Origin: Aurantimonas manganoxydans SI85-9A1
GTDB lineage: Bacteria; Pseudomonadota; Alphaproteobacteria; Rhizobiales; Rhizobiaceae
Length of the DNA: 64,000 nucleotides
NCBI RefSeq assembly: GCF_000153465.1
Contig: NZ_CH672387.1
Span: 1,143,180 to 1,207,179, forward strand
Reading direction: 5' to 3'
A program made the translations under genes and the position numbers. The notes beneath the pieces are model-generated. The model saw only the letters and a program-made list of their open reading frames with translations. It was not told the DNA's origin and did not search any database. Positions 39,361 to 48,765 of the stretch are shown here, piece by piece (within the stretch, counting starts at the first letter, position 1; every line of letters begins with the position of its first letter).

Positions 39361-39886
39361 GGCCGGCGCGACCGACCGCCTCGTCCTCGTTCTCGGCGGC
39401 GCGCGCTCGGGCAAGAGCGCCTTCGCCGAGCGCCGCGTCGGCGAGAGCGGCCGCGTCCCCGTCTATATCGCGACGGGGCAGGCCTTCGACGCCGAAATGA
39501 CCGCCCGGATCGACGCGCACAAAGCGCGTCGGCCGGCGCCGTGGCGCACCGTCGAGGCGCCGCTCGATCTCGTCGCGACCATCGAAGGCGAGGCGGCGCA
39601 GGACCGGGCGCTGCTGGTCGACTGCCTGACGCTCTGGGTGTCGAACCTGATGCTCGCCGAACGCGACGTCGATGCGGAGGCCGACCGGCTCGTGGCCTGC
39701 CTGAAGGGCCGGCCGCCGGGGCTGATCGTCTTCGTCTCCAACGAGGTCGGCCTGTCGATCGTCCCCGAAAACGCCATGGCGCGGCGCTTCCGCGACCACG
39801 CCGGGCGTCTCCACCAACTTGTCGCGGCCGCATGCGACGAGGCGATCTTCGTCGCCGCCGGCCTGCCGCTCACCCTGAAAGGTTGA
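39350..39886 (+). CDS. cobP: Adenosylcobinamide kinase / phosphate guanylyltransferase
   Basis: Bifunctional enzyme of 178 residues that phosphorylates adenosylcobinamide and attaches GMP before the nucleotide loop is added. The P-loop GGARSGKS is near residues 16-23, [13 protein letters not shown] follows, and the guanylylation histidine is in [10 protein letters not shown]. Near-terminal [13 protein letters not shown] is conserved in CobU/CobP. No ATG is available; the TTG at 39350, overlapping the transporter by 11 bases, is the only reasonable start. Confidence 0.9.
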   Translation: MPAEAGATDRLVLVLGGARSGKSAFAERRVGESGRVPVYIATGQAFDAEMTARIDAHKARRPAPWRTVEAPLDLVATIEGEAAQDRALLVDCLTLWVSNLMLAERDVDAEADRLVACLKGRPPGLIVFVSNEVGLSIVPENAMARRFRDHAGRLHQLVAAACDEAIFVAAGLPLTLKG

Positions 39887-39890
39887 AGCC

Positions 39891-40976
39891 TTGCAGAAGA
39901 TACCAGCCACTGTCGTCACCGGCTTTCTCGGCGCCGGCAAGACGACGCTGATCCGCAACATGCTGCAGAATGCCGGCGGCCGGAAGATCGCCCTGATCAT
40001 CAACGAGTTCGGCGATCTGGGCGTCGATGGCGACATCCTGACCGGTTGCGGCATCGAGACCTGCACCGAGGACGACGTGGTCGAGCTGACCAATGGCTGC
40101 ATCTGCTGCACCGTCGCCGACGACTTCATCCCGACCATGACCAAGCTGCTCGCCCGCGACCGGCTGCCCGATCACATCGTCATCGAGACCTCGGGGCTGG
40201 CGCTGCCGCAGCCGCTGGTCGCCGCGTTCAACTGGCCCGAGGTCAAGACGCGGGTGACGGTGGACGGCGTGGTGACGGTCATCGACACCGCGGCCGTTGC
40301 CGCCGGACGCTTTGCCGACGACGAGGCGAAGGTCGCGGCGGCGCGGGCCGCCGACGAGAGCCTCGACCACGACAATCCGCTGGAAGAGCTGTTCGAGGAC
40401 CAGATCCGGGCGGCCGACCTGATCGTCCTGAACAAGGCCGACCTCGTCGACGCGGCGACGCTGGAGCGGGTGCGCGGCGAGATCGACAGCCAGTGCGCCG
40501 AGGCCGTGAAGATCGTCACGGCGGAAGGCGGCGTGCTGCCGACCGACGTCCTGCTGGGCCTGTCCGCCGGAACGGAGGATCTGATCGCGGATCGCAAGTC
40601 GCATCACGAGCTCCACCATGAAGGCGAGGGCCACGATCACGACCATGACGAGTTCGAGAGCTTCGTCGTGGAGGCCGGACAGGTCGCCGATCCGAAGGCC
40701 TTCGCGGAGGGGCTGTCGGCGGTCATCGCCGGCCACGACATTCTGCGGCTGAAGGGCTTTGCCGACGTGCCGGGCAAGCCGATGCGGCTGGTCGTGCAGG
40801 CCGTCGGCCAGCGCATCGAGACCTATTTCGACCGGCCCTGGAAGCAGGGCGAGAGCCGCGCCACGCGGCTGGTCGTCATCGGCCTGCATGACGGGCTGGA
40901 CGCGGCGACCTGCGGGACGATCCGGGCGACCATCCGCGCCCTGACCGACGGAGCGGCGCAGGCGGCGGCGGAGTAG
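39891..40976 (+). CDS. cobW: CobW-family metal chaperone GTPase
   Basis: G3E GTPase of 361 residues that supports cobalt insertion with CobN. GFLGAGKTT (P-loop, 11-19), the metal-binding Cys70-Ile-Cys72-Cys73, NKADLV (guanine recognition) and a His-rich loop (HHELHHEGEGHDHDHD) are all visible, followed by the CobW C-terminal domain. The TTG start at 39891 is 4 bases after cobP, with AAAGG upstream. Confidence 0.93.
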   Translation: MQKIPATVVTGFLGAGKTTLIRNMLQNAGGRKIALIINEFGDLGVDGDILTGCGIETCTEDDVVELTNGCICCTVADDFIPTMTKLLARDRLPDHIVIETSGLALPQPLVAAFNWPEVKTRVTVDGVVTVIDTAAVAAGRFADDEAKVAAARAADESLDHDNPLEELFEDQIRAADLIVLNKADLVDAATLERVRGEIDSQCAEAVKIVTAEGGVLPTDVLLGLSAGTEDLIADRKSHHELHHEGEGHDHDHDEFESFVVEAGQVADPKAFAEGLSAVIAGHDILRLKGFADVPGKPMRLVVQAVGQRIETYFDRPWKQGESRATRLVVIGLHDGLDAATCGTIRATIRALTDGAAQAAAE

Positions 40977-40987
40977 GGCCCAGTCTC

Positions 40988-43900
40988 GTGCATCTCCTCC
41001 TTGCCCAGAAAGGCACGATCGACGATGGCGGCGAGGCGGTCGATCTCGGCCAGACGCCGGCCGACATCGTCGTTTTGTCGGCCGCCGACACGGAGATCGC
41101 GGGTCTGGCCGGTGCCGCCGGACGGCTGGGCGCAACTGCCCCGTCGCTGCGGCTGGCGAATTTCCTGCGGCTGAAGCACCCGATGTCGGTCGACGCCTAT
41201 GTCGGCCGGACGCTGCGCCATGCGAAGCTGGTGGTGGTACGCATTCTCGGCGGCGCGGCCTACTGGCCCTACGGGTTGGACGCGCTGCTGGCCAATGCCC
41301 AGGCGACCGGCGGCCATCTGGTCGTGGTGCCGGGCGACGACAAGCCCGATCCGGGGCTCGATCGCTACAACACGCTCGAAACCGGCCAGCGCGACCGGAT
41401 GTGGCGCTATCTCGTCGAGGGCGGGCCGGCGAATGCGGAGAATTTCCTGCAGGCGCTGGGCGCGGTCCTGTCGAACGGGGACTGGCCGCCGGAGGCGCAG
41501 CCGCTCCTGAAGGCGGGCAGGCTGGAACTGGCGGGCGTCGAGGCGGAGGCGTCGCGGCCGGCAGTCGCTCCGGCGCTGCACCCGGACTTCCCCCGCGAAT
41601 CAGTGGCGGCGGCGCGCACGCGGCCGCTGGCGGCGATTGTCTTCTACCGGGCGCTGATGCAGAGCGGCCAGACCGAGCCCGTCGAGGCGCTGGCAAAGGC
41701 GATGGCGCGGCAGGGGCTCGACGTCCTGCCGGTCTATGTCTCCAGCCTCAAGGACCCGGTGTCGATCGAGACCCTGCGGGCGCTGTTTGCCGAGCGGGCG
41801 CCGGACGTCGTGGTCAATCTGACCGGCTTCGCCGTCTCGTCGCCCGGCGGCGAGCGGGTGCCGACGGTGCTGGAGGAAGGCGGGGCCGTCGTCCTGCAGG
41901 CGGTGCTGGCGAGCGGCGCGCGCGAGGCCTGGGAGACGTCGTCGCAGGGACTGTCGGCGCGCGATCTGGCGATGAATGTCGCCCTGCCGGAAGTGGATGG
42001 ACGCGTGCTCGGCCGGGCCATCGCCTTCAAGTCGGCGGGTGACTGGGATGCGCTGACCCAGACGGACATCGTGGCGCATCGCTCGCTGCCGGACCGGGTG
42101 GATTTCGTCGCCGAACTGGCGGCGCGCTGGGGCCGGCTGCGGACCAAGCCCGCAAAGGCGCGGCGGGTGGCGATCCTCCTGGCGAACTACCCGAACCGGG
42201 ACGGGCGGCTCGGCAACGGCGTCGGTCTGGATACGCCAGCCGGGACCATCACCGCCCTGAGCGCCATGGCAGCGGCCGGCTACGATGTCGCCGATGTGCC
42301 GGCGACGGGCAACCGGCTGATCGATCATCTGATGGCCGGGCCGACCAATGCCGGGACGGCGGCGCGGGAAATCCGCGAGACGCTGGCGCTCGAGACCTAT
42401 CGCGTGTTCTTCGACGGCTTGCCGGAGGCGGTGCGGGCGGCGGTGACGGAGCGCTGGGGCGCGCCGGAGGCCGATCCGTTCTTCCTGGCCGACCGGGACG
42501 CGTTTACCCTGCCGCTGGCGCGGTTCGGCGAAACGCTGGTCGGCATCCAGCCGGCGCGGGGCTACAATATCGACCCCAAGGAGACCTACCACTCGCCGGA
42601 CCTCGTGCCGCCGCACAATTACCTGGCACTTTATGCCTTCCTGCGGACGCAGTACGATGCCGACGCGGTGATCCACATGGGCAAGCACGGCAATCTGGAA
42701 TGGCTGCCGGGCAAGGCGCTGGCCCTATCCGAGGCCTGTTTTCCCGAGGCGGTGTTCGGGCCGCTGCCACATCTCTATCCCTTCATCGTCAACGATCCGG
42801 GCGAGGGCACGCAGGCCAAGCGCCGCACGAGCGCGGTGATCATCGACCATCTGACGCCGCCGCTGACGCGGGCCGAAAGCTACGGGCCGCTGCGCGACCT
42901 GGAGGCGCTGGTCGACGAATATTACGAGGCGGCCGGCAGCGATCCGCGGCGGCTGGAGCTGCTGAAGGGCCAGATCCTCGATCTCGTCCGCGACATCGGT
43001 CTCGACCAGGATGCCGGCATCGCGGAAGGCGAGGCCGAGGATACGGCGCTGGAAAAGCTCGACGCCTATCTGTGCGACCTGAAGGAGATGCAGATCCGCG
43101 ACGGGTTGCATGTGTTCGGCGTCGCGCCGGAAGGCCGGCTGCTGACCGACCTGACCGTGGCGCTGGCCCGGCTGCCGCGCGGCAGTGCGCCGGGCGACGG
43201 CTCGCTGCACCGGGCGATCGCGGCGGATCTGCTGGGAAGCGATGGCGGCGAGGAGGAGGACTTTGATCCGCTGGATTGCGACATGGCGGCACCCTGGACC
43301 GGGGCGCGGCCCGACGTGCTTCAGCAGCTGTCGGCCGACGCCTGGCGCACGGCCGGCGACACGGTGGAGCGGATCGAATGGCTGGCGGCGCGGCTTGTCA
43401 CCGGCGAGGCGGCGGCCGAGCCCGGCTGGACCGCAACGGCGGCGGTGCTGACAGAGGTCGAGACACGGCTGGCACCGGCGGTGACGGGATCGGGCCCGGC
43501 GGAGATCGCGGGACTTCTGGCCGGGCTTGCCGGCCGCTTCGTTGCGCCGGGACCGTCGGGCGCGCCGACGCGGGGACGGCCGGACGTGCTGCCGACCGGG
43601 CGCAACTTCTTTTCCGTCGACACCCGCGCCGTGCCGACCGAGGCGGCCTACGATCTCGGCCGGCGTTCGGCGGAGCTTCTGGTGACGCGGCATCTGCAGG
43701 ACGAGGGCGACTGGCCGCGATCGATCGGGCTGACCGCCTGGGGCACCTCCAACATGCGCACCGGCGGCGACGACATTGCCCAGGCGCTGGCGCTGATCGG
43801 CGCCCGGCCGGTCTGGGACCGGGCCTCGCGGCGGGTCACCGGCTACGCCATCGTGACGCTGGCCGAGCTCGGCCGGCCGCGGGTCGACGTGACCCTGCGC

Positions 43901-44770
43901 ATCTCGGGCTTCTTCCGCGATGCCTTCCCCGACCAGATCGCGCTGTTCGACCGGGCAATCCGGGCCATCGGAGCACTGGAGGAGGAGGCGGCCGACAATC
44001 CGATCGCGGAGCGGATGCGGGCCCAGCGGCAGGCGCTGGTAGCCGACGGCGTCGACGAGGCCGAGGCTGCGCGGCGGTCGGGCTTTCGCATCTTCGGCTC
44101 CAAGCCCGGCGCCTACGGGGCGGGGTTGCAGGCGCTGATCGACGAGAAGGGCTGGGACGACCGGGCGGATCTGGCCGAGAGCTACATCGTCTGGGGCTCC
44201 TATGCCTACGGGGCGGATGCCGCGGGCGAGGCGGACCGGGCCGGCTTCGAGCAGCGGCTGTCGGGGATCGAGGCGGTCGTCCAGAACCAGGACAACCGCG
44301 AGCACGACCTTCTGGATTCCGACGATTACTACCAGTTCGAGGGCGGCATGACGGCGGCGGTCGAGCAGGTCTCGGGCGACCGGCCGGTGGTCTATCACAA
44401 CGACCATTCGCGGCCCGAGCGGCCGGTGGTGCGCACGCTGGACGAGGAGATCGGCCGGGTGGTGCGGGCCAGGGTGGTCAATCCGAAATGGATCGCCGGC
44501 GTCATGCGCCACGGCTACAAGGGCGCCTTCGAGATCGCCGCAACGGTGGACTATCTCTTCGCCTTCTCGGCGACCACGGGCGCGGTGCGCGACCATCATT
44601 TCGAGGCGGTGTACCGGGCCTTCGTGGTGGACGAGCCCGTGCGGGACTTCATGCTGGACAACAATGCGAGCGCCTATCGCGAGATGTGCGACAAGCTTGC
44701 CGAGGCGATCGACCGGGGCCTATGGATACCGCGCTCGAACTCCGCACGGGCGGAGCTGGGTGCCGGATGA
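40988..44770 (+). CDS. cobN: Aerobic cobaltochelatase subunit CobN
   Basis: Large cytoplasmic subunit of 1260 residues that inserts cobalt into hydrogenobyrinic acid diamide with CobS and CobT (not in the window). Signature stretches include GNGVGLDTPAGT, VIHMGKHGNLEWLPGK, and near the end DSDDYYQFEGGM and NPKWIAGVMRHGYKGAFE. The start is a GTG at 40988, 11 bases after cobW. Its presence shows the oxygen-dependent cobalamin route. Confidence 0.96.
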   Translation: MHLLLAQKGTIDDGGEAVDLGQTPADIVVLSAADTEIAGLAGAAGRLGATAPSLRLANFLRLKHPMSVDAYVGRTLRHAKLVVVRILGGAAYWPYGLDALLANAQATGGHLVVVPGDDKPDPGLDRYNTLETGQRDRMWRYLVEGGPANAENFLQALGAVLSNGDWPPEAQPLLKAGRLELAGVEAEASRPAVAPALHPDFPRESVAAARTRPLAAIVFYRALMQSGQTEPVEALAKAMARQGLDVLPVYVSSLKDPVSIETLRALFAERAPDVVVNLTGFAVSSPGGERVPTVLEEGGAVVLQAVLASGAREAWETSSQGLSARDLAMNVALPEVDGRVLGRAIAFKSAGDWDALTQTDIVAHRSLPDRVDFVAELAARWGRLRTKPAKARRVAILLANYPNRDGRLGNGVGLDTPAGTITALSAMAAAGYDVADVPATGNRLIDHLMAGPTNAGTAAREIRETLALETYRVFFDGLPEAVRAAVTERWGAPEADPFFLADRDAFTLPLARFGETLVGIQPARGYNIDPKETYHSPDLVPPHNYLALYAFLRTQYDADAVIHMGKHGNLEWLPGKALALSEACFPEAVFGPLPHLYPFIVNDPGEGTQAKRRTSAVIIDHLTPPLTRAESYGPLRDLEALVDEYYEAAGSDPRRLELLKGQILDLVRDIGLDQDAGIAEGEAEDTALEKLDAYLCDLKEMQIRDGLHVFGVAPEGRLLTDLTVALARLPRGSAPGDGSLHRAIAADLLGSDGGEEEDFDPLDCDMAAPWTGARPDVLQQLSADAWRTAGDTVERIEWLAARLVTGEAAAEPGWTATAAVLTEVETRLAPAVTGSGPAEIAGLLAGLAGRFVAPGPSGAPTRGRPDVLPTGRNFFSVDTRAVPTEAAYDLGRRSAELLVTRHLQDEGDWPRSIGLTAWGTSNMRTGGDDIAQALALIGARPVWDRASRRVTGYAIVTLAELGRPRVDVTLRISGFFRDAFPDQIALFDRAIRAIGALEEEAADNPIAERMRAQRQALVADGVDEAEAARRSGFRIFGSKPGAYGAGLQALIDEKGWDDRADLAESYIVWGSYAYGADAAGEADRAGFEQRLSGIEAVVQNQDNREHDLLDSDDYYQFEGGMTAAVEQVSGDRPVVYHNDHSRPERPVVRTLDEEIGRVVRARVVNPKWIAGVMRHGYKGAFEIAATVDYLFAFSATTGAVRDHHFEAVYRAFVVDEPVRDFMLDNNASAYREMCDKLAEAIDRGLWIPRSNSARAELGAG

Positions 44771-44791
44771 CGGACCGCAGGAGGCGCGCGC

Positions 44792-45232
44792 ATGGACATC
44801 CGCCAAGTGGAGATGGCCGACGACGAGACGCGCAGCCGCATCGTGGCGCCGCTGGCGGAGCTGGCGACGCGTGCCGATTTCGCCATGTCGCCGCGCTTCC
44901 TGACGCTGGCGCTGAGCGATGCGGCGGGCATCGACGGCGGCCTGATCGCCCAGATCTACTGGAACTGGCTGCATATCGAGGTGCTGGCGGTGCCCGAGCG
45001 CCATCGCGATGCGGGGCTGGGCCGGCGGCTGGTCGAACGGGCCGAGGCGATCGCGCGCGACGCGGCGCTGCGCGGCGTCTGGGTCGACACCTATTCGTTC
45101 CAGTCGCCCGGCTTCTACGAAGCCATGGGCTATCGCCCCTTCGGCCGGCTGCCGGACTATCCGGAGGGCGAGGAACGCATCTTCTACGCCAAGATCTTCG
45201 GCGACCAGACACAGACCGCAGGGGAGGCCTGA
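44792..45232 (+). CDS. GNAT-family N-acetyltransferase in cob operon
   Basis: Acetyltransferase of 146 residues with the acetyl-CoA loop VPERHRDAGLGRRLVERAEA and the C-terminal SFQSPGFYEAMGYRPFGRL pattern of this superfamily. The ATG is preceded by AGGAGG. It lies 21 bases after cobN and 1 base before cobO, so it is tightly held in the operon. A substrate in cobalamin metabolism is not known for it, and it may act on an unrelated small molecule or protein. Confidence 0.85.
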   Translation: MDIRQVEMADDETRSRIVAPLAELATRADFAMSPRFLTLALSDAAGIDGGLIAQIYWNWLHIEVLAVPERHRDAGLGRRLVERAEAIARDAALRGVWVDTYSFQSPGFYEAMGYRPFGRLPDYPEGEERIFYAKIFGDQTQTAGEA

Positions 45233-45233
45233 C

Positions 45234-45872
45234 ATGAACGACAAACCCAAGATCACCGACGGCATGTCGGACGCCGAGCTCGACGCCCGGCACGCCGAGA
45301 AGATGAAGAAGAAGAAGGCGGCGCGCGACAAGATCATCGCCACCAAGACGATCGAGAAGGGGCTCGTCATCGTCCATACGGGCAAGGGCAAGGGCAAGTC
45401 GACGGCCGGCTTCGGCCTGGTCTTCCGGGCGCTGGGCAACGGCATGAAGGTCGCCGTCGTGCAGTTCGTGAAGGGCAAGTGGGAGACCGGCGAGCGCAAG
45501 GTGCTGGAAAAGTTTCCCGACCAGGTGACGATGACCGCCATGGGCGACGGCTTCACCTGGGAGACTCAAGACCGGCAGCGCGACATCGCGGCGGCGAAGG
45601 CCGCCTGGGAGCGGGCCAAGGCGCTGATCATGGACGACGAGCACAAGCTGGTGCTGCTCGACGAGTTGAACATCGTCCTGCGCTACGACTATCTCGACCT
45701 TGCCGAGGTGATCGAATTCCTGAAGGGCAAGCCGGAGATGAAGCATGTCGTCATCACCGGCCGCAACGCCAAGGACGAGCTGATCGACTTCGCCGACCTC
45801 GTCACCGAGATGGAAATGATCAAGCACCCGTTCCGCTCGGGCGTGAAGGCGCAGCTGGGGATCGAGTTCTAG
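45234..45872 (+). CDS. cobO: Corrinoid adenosyltransferase (CobO/BtuR type)
   Basis: Cytoplasmic enzyme of 212 residues that adds the adenosyl group to cob(I)yrinic acid a,c-diamide using ATP. The P-loop variant HTGKGKGKSTAGFG and the lysine-rich N-terminal helix (KMKKKKAARDKIIATKTIEKG split around residue 25) are typical, as are DELNIVLRY and HVVITGRNAKDEL. The ATG at 45234 follows GGGGAGG; upstream open frame is the GNAT gene in another phase. It is the last cob gene visible. Confidence 0.94.
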   Translation: MNDKPKITDGMSDAELDARHAEKMKKKKAARDKIIATKTIEKGLVIVHTGKGKGKSTAGFGLVFRALGNGMKVAVVQFVKGKWETGERKVLEKFPDQVTMTAMGDGFTWETQDRQRDIAAAKAAWERAKALIMDDEHKLVLLDELNIVLRYDYLDLAEVIEFLKGKPEMKHVVITGRNAKDELIDFADLVTEMEMIKHPFRSGVKAQLGIEF

Positions 45873-45993
45873 GGTCACCCATCGGCCTGTGGATGGCGCT
45901 CACGCGCGCAGCGTTCCGCCTCCATTTCGACACAAGCCGGCCGTTGATCGCCCCTGTCCAACGGTTGCAGAGGCAACCGAGTATTGCGTGGGG

Positions 45994-46899
45994 ATGAAGA
46001 TGAAGAGTTTTTGCCGGACGGTATCACGTCGATCGGTCCTGTCGGCTGCGGTGGTCATGGTCGCGCTGTGCGCGGGACCTGCGGTCCGAGCCGAGGACGC
46101 CACGGCGCGCCTTGCGGACACGGTGCAGGGGCTGGAGGAGCGGCTGGATGCCCGCATCGGCATCTTCATCCGCGACAGCGGCAGTGACTGGCAGTGGGGG
46201 CACCGCGAAGACGAGCGGTTCCTGATGGCCAGCACCTTCAAGTCGGTTTTGTGCGGGGCGGTGCTGGAGCAGGCCGAACAGGGAGCGCTGGCGCTCGACG
46301 AGCCGGTGAAGATCCGGGCGGAGGATATCCTCAGCTATGCGCCGGTGACCGAGACGCGGCAGGGCAGCACGATGACGATCGGCGAACTCTGCCTGGCGAC
46401 GGCGGACATGAGCGACAATACCGCCGCGAACCTGCTTCTCGACCGCCTCGGCGGTCCGCAGGCGGTGACCGCCTTCCTGCGCGGCATCGGCGACGCGGTG
46501 ACCCGGCTCGACCGGACCGAGCCCGATCTCAACATTTTCGCCCCCGGCGATCCGCGCGACACGACCAGCCCGAAGGCAATGGCGACGAGCTGGGAGACCA
46601 TGCTGGTCGGGGACGGATTGCGCCCGGCATCGCGCCAGCAACTGCGCGAATGGATGCGCCATGGCGGCGTGACCGGCAAGCTGATCCGCGCCAGTACGCC
46701 CAAGGACTGGGAGGTCGTCGACAAGTCCGGCGGCGGACAAACCCATACGCGCAATCTGGTGGCGATGCTCACCCCGCCGGGGCGTGCGCCGATCTTCGTG
46801 GCGATCTATCTGTCCGACTCGCCGGCAGATTTCAGCACGCGCAACGCCGCAGTCGCCGAGATCGGCGCAGCCATCGTCCCGGTGATCGCGGTGCGTTGA
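45994..46899 (+). CDS. Class A beta-lactamase, TEM-like
   Basis: Periplasmic serine hydrolase of 301 residues that opens beta-lactam rings. A signal peptide covers about 1-33 (AVRAED). Catalytic motifs are complete: Ser80-x-x-Lys83 (STFK), Ser140-Asp-Asn (SDN), Glu176 in RTEPDLN, and Lys244-Ser-Gly, where Ser replaces the usual Thr. Cys87 and Cys133 correspond to the TEM disulfide. The ATG at 45994 is preferred, with 46000 as alternative; a start at 45889 has no support. It follows cobO by 121 bases and has no AmpR-type regulator beside it. Codon use resembles the chromosome, so it is probably intrinsic. Confidence 0.93.
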   Translation: MKMKSFCRTVSRRSVLSAAVVMVALCAGPAVRAEDATARLADTVQGLEERLDARIGIFIRDSGSDWQWGHREDERFLMASTFKSVLCGAVLEQAEQGALALDEPVKIRAEDILSYAPVTETRQGSTMTIGELCLATADMSDNTAANLLLDRLGGPQAVTAFLRGIGDAVTRLDRTEPDLNIFAPGDPRDTTSPKAMATSWETMLVGDGLRPASRQQLREWMRHGGVTGKLIRASTPKDWEVVDKSGGGQTHTRNLVAMLTPPGRAPIFVAIYLSDSPADFSTRNAAVAEIGAAIVPVIAVR

Positions 46900-47024
46900 G
46901 GATGGCTGCGGTCGCGCTCGATCCCGGCCGCGCTCGTGTTACGTCGCTGCGCCGACGCGTCTGGGAGGTGCCGGCGCCCGTGGCGGCGGGCGGGTGGGGC
47001 CGGCGCAGCGATAGCTGGGTCGTC

Positions 47025-47348
47025 CTACCTGTTGCGGTCGCGCTCGGCATCGAGCTCGGCGGCGCGGCCACGGGTGGCGGCGAAGGTCGAGCTGGAGACC
47101 GCGACGCGGACGGCCGGCCGGGTGCCGTTGGTGGCGACCCTCACCAGAACCGCGGGGACGGCGGCCACGGCGAGTTCGGGCTGGTCGCTGGCGTGCAGGG
47201 TGGCCCGCGCCTCGTCGTCGAGATCGAAGCCGAGCCTTTCCATCGTGGCTTCGGGCTCGGCCTCCAGGGCCTTGCGGACTTCCGGGTCGGTCAAGATCTG
47301 TTGCAGGGCCTTCACATCGGTGTCTTCGCCCTTCTGCAGGTCGGTCAT
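47025..47348 (-). CDS. 107-residue protein with RiPP-leader-like N-terminus, unknown
   Basis: Soluble protein with two parts: a helical acidic N-terminal half (LTDPEVRKALEAEPEATMER, then LGFDLDD at 19-45) that resembles nitrile-hydratase-type RiPP leaders, and a variable-looking C-terminal half (VAAVPAVLVRVATNGTRPAV, then SSSTFAATRGR) ending in charged residues. The ATG at 47348 has GGGAG 6 bases upstream. No cysteines. No maturation enzyme is adjacent. The leader resemblance is a visual impression. It may simply be a small conserved protein of other function. Confidence 0.55.
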   Translation of the reverse strand: MTDLQKGEDTDVKALQQILTDPEVRKALEAEPEATMERLGFDLDDEARATLHASDQPELAVAAVPAVLVRVATNGTRPAVRVAVSSSTFAATRGRAAELDAERDRNR

Positions 47349-47580
47349 GTCACTGCTCCCTTGTCGTGGACGCCGTGGAGATGTCGCAGGGGAACGCCGA
47401 TCCGTTCGCCCGGCGGGGCCGCTTTCGTATCCGGCATCGATGGAACGGTCCCTGCGGGGCCGCTCGCCAGACGCGAGCCTGCAACGGGCAGGAATTACAT
47501 TGGGCGGAATCAACACAAGATGGCAATATACAGCAATTCAACCTAAGATGGAAGACGCCTGACGTGATATCTGACGCAAG

Positions 47581-47890
47581 GTGAGACATGGCCGGTCCGC
47601 AGCAGCCAGGCACCGTCGCCTCGCCGCATTTTCATCACCGGCTATCGCTGGCCGTGCTCGTGGTCCTGACGCTGGGCCCGTCGTCTGGCTGGCTGCGGTT
47701 CGGCCCGGAGATCTGGCCTATTACGCCCTCCGGGGCGCGGCCTGGGCGCTCGCCGTCACGGGCAAGCTGTTTCTGGCGCGAATACGGTTCGCGGAGCGCC
47801 TGATGAAGGCGGGCGTCGCCGGGGCCGGGCCCTGGCGGGCTGGGTCTATGTGGCGCTGCGCCTGACCGGCGGTGAGCGGCAGCCGGCAGG
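47581..47890 (+). pseudogene. Probable frameshifted small membrane protein
   Basis: Three successive frames join into one plausible small membrane protein: HHRLSLAVLVVLTLGPSSG, then WLAAVRPGDLAYYALRGAAW with VTGKLFLARIRFAERLMKAG, then LAGWVYVALRLTGGERQPAG. No single frame contains all of it. This looks like a gene broken by two small indels, or a sequencing problem in a GC-rich stretch. I do not recognise the family. Confidence 0.35.
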
Positions 47891-47911
47891 GCGCCGGTCG
47901 CCCGCGCGGCT

Positions 47912-48583
47912 TCAGCCGTCGTTCACCACGGTCAGGTCCGCCGGCACGCTGCGCTCCAGCACCAGCCGCATATTGGGCAGGTCGTTGCCGTCGAGCTTGG
48001 TGACGAGGGCGTCGGTGGTCAGGCCGTGGCCGAGCCAGCGATCCTTCAGCCGGCGGCGCAGGACCGGCTCGGGGACGGCGAGCATCACCGTCAGGTCGAA
48101 GCGCTGGCGCAAAGGCGCCCAGGCCGGGTCGTCGAGAAGGAGGTAATTGCCCTCGACGAGGATGATGCGGGCCGAGGGCGCGATGATGCGGGCGCCGGCG
48201 CGGGCGATCTCGATGGCGCGGTCGAAGACCGGCACGGCGACGGCGCGGCCGTCATCGGCCTTCAGCCGGTCGAGGGTGACGGTCAGCCCGTCGACGTCGA
48301 ATGTGTGCGGTGCGCCCTTGCGGGGGCGGTGGCCGCGCGCGTCCAGCACGAGGTCGTCATAGTGGAAGCCGTCCATCGGCAGGATGTCGGCGATCCCCGG
48401 CGTGGTGGTGCCGGCCCCAGCGGCCGGTGGCGACGCATCGTTCAACCGATCGCGCAGATGCTCGACCATGGTGCTCTTGCCGGAGCCGGGCGCCCCGGCC
48501 AGCGCAACGATGAGGCGACGGGGATCGGTGCCCCGCCGCGCGGCAATGGCGTCGAGGATGGGGTCGAGGTCGGTGTTGGTCAT
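47912..48583 (-). CDS. P-loop sugar/nucleoside kinase family protein
   Basis: Cytoplasmic phosphotransferase of 223 residues resembling the uridine kinase/pantothenate kinase fold group, including the FrcK-type proteins of Rhizobiales. Walker A is [10 protein letters not shown] (28-37), the DGFHYDD segment lies near 78, and [14 protein letters not shown] gives the lid-side motif. The ATG at 48583 has GGAGG-like sequence upstream. It is a single gene, divergent from the dioxygenase operon. The true substrate (sugar, nucleoside or other) is not readable from the sequence. Confidence 0.8.
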   Translation of the reverse strand: MTNTDLDPILDAIAARRGTDPRRLIVALAGAPGSGKSTMVEHLRDRLNDASPPAAGAGTTTPGIADILPMDGFHYDDLVLDARGHRPRKGAPHTFDVDGLTVTLDRLKADDGRAVAVPVFDRAIEIARAGARIIAPSARIILVEGNYLLLDDPAWAPLRQRFDLTVMLAVPEPVLRRRLKDRWLGHGLTTDALVTKLDGNDLPNMRLVLERSVPADLTVVNDG

Positions 48584-48765
48584 GGGCAGCCTCCGGGAAC
48601 AGAGGAAAGGGGGCAAACAGCCCCGATGGACGACAGGGCACTGTTCGCATCCGGACGACGGCCGTTCAACAAAGAGAAACGATTCGTCACGAACGGCGCC
48701 CTTTCAATTGTCCTGCCGAGGCCGCTTATCTTGCCCCGAGCGATCTCTTGCAACGGAGCAATACA

